Assembly (NCBI RefSeq): GCF_000425065.1
Contig: NZ_AULB01000022.1
Span: forward strand, 96,351 to 160,350
DNA length: 64,000 nucleotides
Origin: Actinomadura rifamycini DSM 43936
GTDB taxonomy: Bacteria; Actinomycetota; Actinomycetes; Streptosporangiales; Streptosporangiaceae
Reading direction: 5' to 3'
The notes beneath the pieces are model-generated. The model had not been told where the DNA came from and did no database searches. It saw only the letters and a list, made by a program, of their open reading frames with translations. Below are positions 57,887 to 64,000 of this stretch, piece by piece (position 1 is the stretch's first letter; the number at the start of each line of letters is the position of its first letter). The translations under genes were made by a program, and so were the position numbers.

Positions 57887-57931
57887 CGCCGCGCCGCCCT
57901 CGTCCGTCCGGCGGACGAGGGCGGCGCGGCG
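57887..57931. terminator. Perfect 20-bp hairpin, bidirectional terminator
   Basis: Bases 57887-57906 pair without mismatch with 57912-57931 across a 5-base loop. The hairpin fills the 63-base gap between two convergent genes, starting 5 bases past one stop and 15 bases from the other, so it can serve both strands. Confidence 0.85.
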
Positions 57932-57945
57932 TCCAGGGGCGGCGC

Positions 57946-59079
57946 TCAGGCGAGGGCGGGCGCCCCGAGGGCCGGGTAGTCGGTGTAGCCGGTCGCGCCG
58001 CCCGTGTACATCAGATGGCCCTCCCGCACCGCGTTGAGCGGCGCGCCGCGGCGGAGCCGCTCGACGAGGTCGGGGTTGGCGAGGAAGGGGCGGCCGAGCG
58101 CCACCAGGTCGGCGCCCGCGCCGGCGAGCCGCCCGGACTCGCGGACGACGTCGGCGGTGGTGAGGTCCGGCAGCCTGGGGTTCGCGATCAGCGTCCCGGG
58201 CCACAGGCCGCGGACGGTGCGGAACAGCGGGTCGGCGGGGTCGGCGTAGACGACGTGCAGATAGGCGGGGCCGATCTCGGCGAGGGCCCGGACGAGCGCG
58301 GGGTACACCCGGTCGGCGTCGTCCTCGCGGATGCCGTTCGCGGTGCCCCCCGGCGAGATCCGCACGCCGACGCGGTCCGCGCCGACGGCGTCCGCGACGG
58401 CCCGCGTCACCTCGGTCGTGAACCGGATCCGGCCCTCGACGGACCCGCCGTACGGGCCGGTGCGGCGGTTGGTGTTCGAGGCGAGGAACTGGTGCAGCAG
58501 GTAGCCGTTGGCCGAGTGCACCTCGACGCCCGCGAAGCCCGCGTCGATCGCGTTGCGCGCGGCGGCGGCGAAGTCCGCGACGGTCGCGCGGACGTCGTCG
58601 TCCGCCATCTCCCGGGGGACGACGGGCGGCCGCGGGCCGGACGGCGTGTGGATCGGCTCCGGGAGCGGGACGGGCGAGGGCGCGACCGGGTGCAGCCCGG
58701 AGTTGTCGGGGTGCCCGACGCGGCCGCCGTGCTGGAGCTGCAGGAACATGCGGCCGCCGTCCGGGTCGGGGGCCGCGCCGCGGACGGCGGCGGTGACGCG
58801 GCGCCAGCCCGCGACGTGCTCCGGCGCGTGGATCGCCGGGATGTTCGGGTACGTCTGGCCGACGGCGTTCGGGGTGGCGGCCTCGGCGACGATCAGCCCG
58901 GCGGCGGCGCGCTGCGCGTAGTACGTCGCCATGAGGTCGCCCGGGACGCCGTCGGCGCCCGCGCGGTTCCGGGTCATCGGGGCCATGACCAGCCGGTTCG
59001 GCAGGGCCAGGCCGGCGAGGCGGGTCGGGGCGAGGAGCTCGGGGTGCAGGGTCTCGTGCGTCATGCTCTCGTGCGTCAT
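57946..59079 (-). CDS. Old yellow enzyme family ene-reductase (alkene reductase)
   Basis: 377 residues from the ATG at 59079 (AAAAGGAG site); a second ATG 15 bases on repeats the same MTHE start. FMN-binding and active-site landmarks are present: NRLVMAPMTRNRA (about 28-40), QLQHGGRVGH near 115, the HSANGYLLHQFLASNTNRRT run near 190-209 with the His/Asn pair region, and GRPFLANPDLVERL near 340. OYE enzymes reduce activated C=C bonds with NADPH. It is 15 bases from the MFS gene upstream on the same strand, and both are divergent from an AfsR-like regulator, so they are probably one regulated detoxification or biosynthetic unit. Confidence 0.92.
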   Translation of the reverse strand: MTHESMTHETLHPELLAPTRLAGLALPNRLVMAPMTRNRAGADGVPGDLMATYYAQRAAAGLIVAEAATPNAVGQTYPNIPAIHAPEHVAGWRRVTAAVRGAAPDPDGGRMFLQLQHGGRVGHPDNSGLHPVAPSPVPLPEPIHTPSGPRPPVVPREMADDDVRATVADFAAAARNAIDAGFAGVEVHSANGYLLHQFLASNTNRRTGPYGGSVEGRIRFTTEVTRAVADAVGADRVGVRISPGGTANGIREDDADRVYPALVRALAEIGPAYLHVVYADPADPLFRTVRGLWPGTLIANPRLPDLTTADVVRESGRLAGAGADLVALGRPFLANPDLVERLRRGAPLNAVREGHLMYTGGATGYTDYPALGAPALA

Positions 59080-59093
59080 GGTCGTCTCCTTTT

Positions 59094-60293
59094 TCAGCGG
59101 TGGGCGGGGAATCCGTGGGCGCGGGCCGCCAGGACGGCGGCGAGCGCGGGGGCGAGGAGGGCGAGCGTCCCCCACGGGAACGAGCCGGCGCCGAAGGCGC
59201 CGAGGAGGAGGCCGCCGGCGATGCCGCCGCCCGCCATGGCGGCGTTCCAGAGGGTGACGAGCATGGCCTGGGCCGCGTCGGCGGCGTCGCCGCCCGCGTT
59301 CCCGGCGGCCGTCTGCAGCAGGGTCGGGGCGCCGCCCCAGCCGAGCCCCCACAGCGCGGCGGCGAGGTGGACGAGCGCGGGTTCGTCCGCCGCGAGGGCC
59401 AGGACGGCGGCGCCGGCGCCCACGAGCAGCGTCGCGGCGATGGTGAGCGCGCGGAGGCGGCGGTGGATGTGCGCGCCGACGATCCAGATCCCGGCGAGGG
59501 ACGCGGCGCCGAACACCAGCAGGACGACGTCGGTCGAGCCGCCCATCCCGGCGCCGTCGAGGAACGTCGCGATATAGGTGTAGAGGATCGTGTGGGCGAG
59601 GACGAACACGAGCGTGACGAACAGGACGGGCGCGACCCCGGGGACGCGCAGCGGGTTCGCCTTCGGGCCCCGCTCGTCCGCGCGGCGTCCGGGGAAGTCG
59701 GGCACGGCCGCGGCGATCCAGCCGATCAGGACGAGCGTGAGCCCGGTCATCAGCAGGAACGCGGCCCGCCAGCCCGCGGCCGCACCGAGGAAGGTGCCCG
59801 CCGGGACGCCGAGCGACAGCGCGACCGGGATCCCCGCCATCGCGATCGCGATGGCCCGGCCTTCGAGGCCCGGCGGCGCGAGCCGCCGGGCGTAGCCCGC
59901 CAGCAGCGCCCAGGCGAGCCCGGCCGCGACCCCGGCGGCGAACCGCGCCGCCATCGTCAGCGGGTAGGAGGCGGACAGCGCCGTGACGGTGTTGGCGACG
60001 GCGAACCCGGCGGCGGTCGCCAGCAGCAGCGCCTTGCGCCGCCACGCCGCCGTCGCGGCGGTCAGCGGCACGGCGGTGAGCGCCGTGCCGATCGCGTAGA
60101 CCGTCACGGTCTGCCCGGCGGCGGACTCGCCGACGCGCAGGTCGCCGCTCATCGCGGGCAGCAGTCCCGCGGGGAGCGTCTCGGTGAGGCTGGTGATGAA
60201 GACGGCCGTGGCCAGCGCCAGGAGCGCGCCCATCGGCAGCCGGGGGGAGCTTTCGGATCCGGCCGGCCCGGCGGCCCGTTCCGCAGTCCGCAT
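59094..60293 (-). CDS. MFS transporter (sugar-efflux/chloramphenicol-resistance type, 12 TM)
   Basis: 399 residues from the ATG at 60293 (AAGGAAA site). Twelve hydrophobic segments run from residue 20 to the end. TM1 carries FITSLTETLPAGLLPAMS, the family hallmark of Ara/CmlA-type drug:H+ antiporters, and the loop after TM2-TM3 has the shortened AAWRRKALLL motif A. The GIPVALSLGVPAGTFLG segment near 150 matches antiporter motif C. It would export a drug, sugar or secondary metabolite. It is cotranscribed with the ene-reductase and divergent from the AfsR-like regulator across 276 bases that contain intergenic repeat B. Confidence 0.9.
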   Translation of the reverse strand: MRTAERAAGPAGSESSPRLPMGALLALATAVFITSLTETLPAGLLPAMSGDLRVGESAAGQTVTVYAIGTALTAVPLTAATAAWRRKALLLATAAGFAVANTVTALSASYPLTMAARFAAGVAAGLAWALLAGYARRLAPPGLEGRAIAIAMAGIPVALSLGVPAGTFLGAAAGWRAAFLLMTGLTLVLIGWIAAAVPDFPGRRADERGPKANPLRVPGVAPVLFVTLVFVLAHTILYTYIATFLDGAGMGGSTDVVLLVFGAASLAGIWIVGAHIHRRLRALTIAATLLVGAGAAVLALAADEPALVHLAAALWGLGWGGAPTLLQTAAGNAGGDAADAAQAMLVTLWNAAMAGGGIAGGLLLGAFGAGSFPWGTLALLAPALAAVLAARAHGFPAHR

Positions 60294-60403
60294 GGTGATC
60301 GTTTCCTTCGTGGTCGGTACGGGGAACGACCATGCCGGGCCGGGCTTCGGATCCCCTGACGCTCCGCTGACGCCCCGCCCGAAGCCACCCGCCCCATCCA
60401 TAA

Positions 60404-60533
60404 CCCCAGCCAGAGCGGACGGACCAACGGCGATCGCGTCCGAAGGCAAGTTCGAGCGAAGCGAGAACCTGATCGCGCAGCGAGCCGCCAAGCCCGTTGA
60501 AGGAAGGCCCCCTGGGGCCTGACGCCGAGGGCG
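60404..60533. repeat. Dispersed structured intergenic repeat, copy B
   Basis: About 130 bases in the divergent MFS/regulator gap, matching 45691-45854. The first 14 bases, the middle around TTCGAGCGAAGCGAGAACCT and the last 41 bases (60493-60533) are shared with copy A. The AGGCCC-CCTG-GGGCCT hairpin is at 60505-60520. Copy B lacks the 34-base insert of copy A. Here it lies 37 bases before the regulator start, where it may affect the promoter rather than terminate. Confidence 0.85.
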
Positions 60534-60569
60534 ACGCGAACGAACACAGGGCCGCAATAAACTCCTCGG

Positions 60570-63500
60570 ATGCGTTTCGGTGTGCTCGGTCCCGTGGCGG
60601 TGTGGGACGGTGCGGGGACGCAGGTGCACATCCGGGAGACGAAGGTGCGGGCGCTGCTCGCGGACCTGCTCGTCCACGAGGGGCGTCCCGTCCCGGCCGA
60701 CCGGCTGATCGACGACCTGTGGGGCGGCGCGCTGCCCGGCGACCCGGCGAACGCGCTGCAGGCGAAGGTGTCGCAGCTGCGGCGGGCGCTCGGGCGCGAC
60801 CGCGTGGTGCGGGAGGCGAACGGGTACCGGCTGGTCCTCGACCGGCCCGGCGACGAGGTGGACGCGGACCGGTTCCGGGCGCTCGCCGCCGGTGCCCGCG
60901 CCGTGGACGATCCGCGGCCGCGGGCCGCGCAGCTCACCGCGGCGCTCGACCTGTGGCGGGGGCCCGCGTTCGCCGACGTCGCGGACGCGCCGTTCGCGCG
61001 TCCGGCGGCGGAGCGGCTCGACGACCAGCGGCTCGCCGTGCTGGAGGAGCAGGCCGAGGCGCGGCTGGCGGCGGGCGAGCACACGCTGCTGGCCGGGGAG
61101 CTGGGCGGCCTGGTGGCGCGGCACCCGCTGCGGGAGCGGCTCCGGGCGGTCCAGATGCGGGCCCTGTACAGGGCGGGGCGGCAGAGCGAGGCGCTGGAGT
61201 CCTACACCGAGCTGCGGACGCTGATGGCAGACGAACTGGGCGTCGACCCGGGCCGCGAGCTGGCCGACCTGTACGAAGCGATCCTGCGGCAGGACGCGTC
61301 GCTCGCGCCGCCGGCCCCGGCGCGCCCGCGGCTGCCGGTGCCGCTCACCGCGCTCGTCGGCCGCGACGCGTGCGTCGACGACGTCGCCCGGCTCGCCGGC
61401 TCGTCCCGGCTGGTGACGCTGACGGGGCCGGGCGGGGTCGGGAAGACGCGGCTGGCGCTGGCGGCCGCGGACCGGCTGGCGGGCGGGTTCCCGGACGGCG
61501 TGTGGCTGGTGGAGCTCGCGGGGCGGCGCGGGGACGCGGCGGCGCTCGCGCAGGCGGTCGCGGACGTCCTCGGCGTGCGGGACGAGCCGTCCGGCGCGCC
61601 CGCCGGCCCGGCCGACCGGCTCGCGGCGGCGCTGCGGGACCGGCGGCTGCTGCTGGTCCTCGACAACGTCGAGCACGTCGTCGAACCGGCCGCCGAACTC
61701 GCCGCGTTCCTGCTGCGCGGCGCCCCCGGGCCCGCGATCCTGGCGACCGGGCGGGAGCCGCTCGGGCTCACCGGCGAGACGGTGTACGCGGTCGGGCCCC
61801 TCGGGGAGGCCGACGCCGTGCGGCTGTTCACCGAGCGCGCCGCCGCGGCCGCGCCCGGGTTCGCGCCGGACGGCGCCGACCGCGCGGCCGTCGCGGAGAT
61901 CTGCGCGCGGCTCGACGGGGTGCCGCTCGCGCTGGAACTCGCGGCGACGCGCGTCCGGTCCCTCGGGGTGCGGGAGCTGGCGGCGCGGCTCGGGGACCGG
62001 TTCGGGCTGCTCACCGGCGGGTCGCGGGACGCGCCCGCCCGGCAGCGCACGCTGCGCGCGGTGATCGACTGGAGCTGGGACCTGCTCGGCGCGGACGAGC
62101 GCGCCGTGCTGCGGCGGCTCGCGGTGCACGCGGGCGGCTGCGACCTGGACGCGGCGGAGGCGGTCTGCGCGGCCGGGGGCGTGCGGCGCGCGGACGTCCT
62201 GGACGTGCTGGGCCGCCTGGTCGACCGGTCGCTCGTCGTGATGGCGGAGGGCGCGGCCGGGCCCCGGTACCGGCTGCTGGAGTCGGTCTCCGCGTACGCG
62301 GCGGACCGGCTGGCGGAGGCGGGCGAGACCGCCGCGGCCCGGGACCGGCACCTGCGCCACTACCTGGGCCTCGCCGAGCGCGCCGAGCGGCACCTGCGGG
62401 GCGCCGGGCAGCGGGCGTGGCTGGACCGGCTGGACGCCGAGTCGGCGAACACGCGGGCCGCGCTGGACGAGGCGCTGCGGCGGCCGGCCCCGGCCGAGGC
62501 GGTGCGGCTGGCGACGGCGCTGGCGTGGTGGTGGCTGCTGCGCGGACGGCTGCACGAGGCGCGGCGCACGCTGGACGCGGTGCTGGGCGTCGCGCCGGAC
62601 GACGCGGAGGCGCGCGTCCTGCGGGACGCGTTCGGGCTGCTGACCCGCGACCGCGCCGCCGGGCCCCCCGGGGACGGCATCGCGGACCCGGCGCGGCGCG
62701 CCCGCGCCGGGTGGCTCCGCGCGTACGCCCTGTTCCAGGCGGGCGACCGCGCCGAGGCGGCGGCGGCGAACGCCCGCGCGCTCGCCCTGTTCGAGGAGCT
62801 CGGCGACCCGTGGGGCGTCGCGGCGGCGCACGGGCTGGAGGCGACGCTCGCGTTCGTCCGGGGCGACCTGGCGACCGTCGGACGGGCGGGCCCGCGGGCC
62901 GCGGAGCTGTTCGGCGGGCTGGGGGACCGGTGGGGCCGGTTGCAGACCGTGTCGCCGCTCGCCGACCTCGCCGAGATCAGGGGCGACTACGCCGCGGCCG
63001 GACGGCTCCAGCGGGAGGGGCTCGCGATCGCCGAGGAGCTGGGGCTGCGGGCGGAGATCTCCGCCCGGCTGTCCGGCCTCGGCCGGCTCGCGCTGCTCGC
63101 CGGGGACCACGACCGGGCCCGCGACCTGCACGAGCGGTCGCTGCGGCTGGCCGCGGAGCAGGGGTTCCGGTACAGCGAGGTGCACGCTCTGATGGGGCTC
63201 GCGCTGGGAGCGCGCCGCGCGGGCGACCTCGGCGCCGCCGAACGGCACCTGCACCGGATCCGGGACGGGTACGAGTCGTCCGACATCGGGGAGCATCTGC
63301 TGTTCGCGGAGCTCGGGTTCGTCGCCGAGCTGCGCGGGGACGCGGCGCGGGCCTTCGCGCACCACCGCCGCGGCCTGGAGGTCGCGCGGGCCGTCGGGGA
63401 GCCGCGCATGCTCGCGCTGTCCCTGGAGGGCCTGGCGGGCGCGTGCGTCCTGGACGGCGACGCCGAGCGGGCGGCCGAGCTGCTGGGCGCGGCGGACGCG

Positions 63501-63662
63501 GCGCGGCGGGGCGCGGGCGCGCCGCTGCCGCTCGCCGAGCGCGGCGACGTGGGCCGGATCGAGGCGGCGGCGGCGTCCGTCCTGGGGGCGGAGAGGTTCG
63601 CGTCCGCGTTCCGCCGGGGCTCTTCGCTCGCCCCGGCGGACGCGGCGCGTCCGGTCGCCTGA
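60570..63662 (+). CDS. AfsR/SARP-type transcriptional regulator (winged helix, BTAD, P-loop NTPase, TPR)
   Basis: 1,030 residues. An OmpR-like winged-helix domain (about 1-92, opening MRFGVLGPVAVWDG) is followed by the bacterial transcriptional activator domain (about 98-243). The NB-ARC-like ATPase has Walker A GPGGVGKTRLALAAA near 287 and Walker B LLLVLDNVEHV near 360. Its LPLALELAATRVRSL segment is near 452. The C-terminal third is TPR-like. Such proteins activate secondary-metabolite or stress genes. The ATG at 60570 has no ribosome site and sits close to repeat B, so translation may be leaderless. It is divergent from the MFS/ene-reductase pair, the likely target. Confidence 0.9.
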   Translation: MRFGVLGPVAVWDGAGTQVHIRETKVRALLADLLVHEGRPVPADRLIDDLWGGALPGDPANALQAKVSQLRRALGRDRVVREANGYRLVLDRPGDEVDADRFRALAAGARAVDDPRPRAAQLTAALDLWRGPAFADVADAPFARPAAERLDDQRLAVLEEQAEARLAAGEHTLLAGELGGLVARHPLRERLRAVQMRALYRAGRQSEALESYTELRTLMADELGVDPGRELADLYEAILRQDASLAPPAPARPRLPVPLTALVGRDACVDDVARLAGSSRLVTLTGPGGVGKTRLALAAADRLAGGFPDGVWLVELAGRRGDAAALAQAVADVLGVRDEPSGAPAGPADRLAAALRDRRLLLVLDNVEHVVEPAAELAAFLLRGAPGPAILATGREPLGLTGETVYAVGPLGEADAVRLFTERAAAAAPGFAPDGADRAAVAEICARLDGVPLALELAATRVRSLGVRELAARLGDRFGLLTGGSRDAPARQRTLRAVIDWSWDLLGADERAVLRRLAVHAGGCDLDAAEAVCAAGGVRRADVLDVLGRLVDRSLVVMAEGAAGPRYRLLESVSAYAADRLAEAGETAAARDRHLRHYLGLAERAERHLRGAGQRAWLDRLDAESANTRAALDEALRRPAPAEAVRLATALAWWWLLRGRLHEARRTLDAVLGVAPDDAEARVLRDAFGLLTRDRAAGPPGDGIADPARRARAGWLRAYALFQAGDRAEAAAANARALALFEELGDPWGVAAAHGLEATLAFVRGDLATVGRAGPRAAELFGGLGDRWGRLQTVSPLADLAEIRGDYAAAGRLQREGLAIAEELGLRAEISARLSGLGRLALLAGDHDRARDLHERSLRLAAEQGFRYSEVHALMGLALGARRAGDLGAAERHLHRIRDGYESSDIGEHLLFAELGFVAELRGDAARAFAHHRRGLEVARAVGEPRMLALSLEGLAGACVLDGDAERAAELLGAADAARRGAGAPLPLAERGDVGRIEAAAASVLGAERFASAFRRGSSLAPADAARPVA

Positions 63663-63670
63663 GGGACCCG

Positions 63671-64000
63671 CTACTTGAGGAGCTGGCGGGCCATGACCAT
63701 CCGCTGGATCTGGTTGGTCCCCTCGTAGATCTGCGTGATCTTGGCGTCGCGCATCATCCGCTCCACCGGGAAGTCCCGCGTGTACCCGTACCCGCCCAGC
63801 AACTGCACCGCATCGGTCGTGACGTCCATCGCCACATCCGACGCCAGCGCCTTGCACGCCGACGACACGAACGTCAGATCCGCGACCTTCTCACCCCGCA
63901 TCGCACGCTCGGACTTCACCGCCGCGTGATACGTCAGCTGACGCGCACCCTCCAGCCGCATCGCCATGTCCGCCAGCATGAACTGCACACCCTGGAAATC
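63671..64000 (-). CDS. Acyl-CoA dehydrogenase (C-terminal part only)
   Basis: Partial gene: the last 109 codons are present and the start lies beyond base 64000. The frame at the window edge reads DFQGVQFMLADMAM, and the end has LLGGYGYTRDFPVERMMRDA and IYEGTNQIQRMVMARQLL, the classical C-terminal helical domain of acyl-CoA dehydrogenases, with FAD-contacting Gly residues and the EGTNQI segment. It should oxidise acyl-CoA to enoyl-CoA in fatty-acid or branched-chain catabolism. Codon use is more regular than in the neighbours, suggesting a well-expressed gene. It is convergent with the AfsR-like regulator, eight bases apart. The catalytic Glu lies outside or near the edge of the visible part. 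Confidence 0.93.
   Translation of the reverse strand, partial: DFQGVQFMLADMAMRLEGARQLTYHAAVKSERAMRGEKVADLTFVSSACKALASDVAMDVTTDAVQLLGGYGYTRDFPVERMMRDAKITQIYEGTNQIQRMVMARQLLK

Noticed and set aside
60294..63857. Long upstream extension of the MFS reading frame across the AfsR-like gene
   Set aside because: The extension mirrors the regulator gene on the other strand; the MFS ATG at 60293 has a ribosome site and begins the first membrane segment correctly.
1..64000. Insertion sequences, prophage or integrative element
   Set aside because: No transposase, integrase, terminal inverted repeats with target duplications, or attachment-site tRNA was recognised. The composition shifts at 13.4, 35.3 and 37.0 kb are short and inside ordinary genes.

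Overview
The window is chromosomal DNA from a very G+C-rich actinomycete. Coding sequence looks close to three-quarters G+C by eye, third positions are almost always G or C, GTG starts are common, and I saw only one in-frame TTA codon. An ECF41-type sigma factor, a TIGR03089-type protein, two LytR-CpsA-Psr (LCP) proteins, a DUF5941-like protein, an AfsR/BTAD regulator and a HelR-like ATPase all point to Actinomycetota. The teichoic-acid-like gene content suggests an Actinomadura/Thermomonosporaceae-type organism, but that genus-level guess is inference. No rRNA, tRNA, CRISPR array, transposase or integrase was recognised. No stretch longer than 300 bases lacks a gene.

Region 1 (1-5360) is accessory metabolism. 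It holds a truncated ECF sigma gene preceded by a short-chain dehydrogenase with an exact ECF41-type promoter, then an NTF2-like protein, a TAT-exported PhoD-type phosphatase, and an aldo/keto reductase divergent from an MmyB-type regulator.

Region 2 (5365-38155, with parts of 45858-56303) is a large cell-surface glycopolymer locus. It contains a sugar-nucleotide pyrophosphorylase, a methyltransferase, a GT-C/GT2/GT4 operon, an LCP ligase and two membrane O-acyltransferases. Two bifunctional GT2/CDP-glycerol glycerophosphotransferases (TagF-like) follow, with further glycosyltransferases, a CDP-alcohol phosphotransferase, and UDP-GlcNAc 2-epimerase plus UDP-ManNAc dehydrogenase (together giving UDP-ManNAcA). 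The set is what a teichoic-acid-like, ManNAcA-containing, O-acylated polymer attached by LCP proteins would need.

Region 3 (38130-45600) carries a membrane beta-propeller protein, a RelA/SpoT-type HD hydrolase, an SRPBCC protein, an acetoacetate-decarboxylase-family gene and degenerate SDR with KstR-like operator sequences, and helR.

Region 4 (45858-52269) is the most unusual part. A minus-strand operon encodes a degenerate CDP-alcohol phosphotransferase-like protein, a DUF5941-like protein, a LicC/IPCT-like nucleotidyltransferase, a glycerol-1-phosphate-dehydrogenase-family enzyme, a CDP-alcohol phosphotransferase with His in place of the fourth motif Asp, and a GT2. It diverges from an IspD/TarI-like cytidylyltransferase and a glycerophosphodiesterase. 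This could be a pathway for an unusual, archaeal-handed glycerol phosphate, or a related polyol phosphate, in the cell envelope.

Region 5 (52330-64000) has a membrane protein, a GT2, a second LCP protein, a thioesterase and a secreted Lys-Pro-Ala repeat protein. An old-yellow-enzyme/MFS pair follows, divergent from an AfsR-like regulator, and then the end of an acyl-CoA dehydrogenase. Two copies of a structured intergenic repeat lie at 45691-45854 and 60404-60533.
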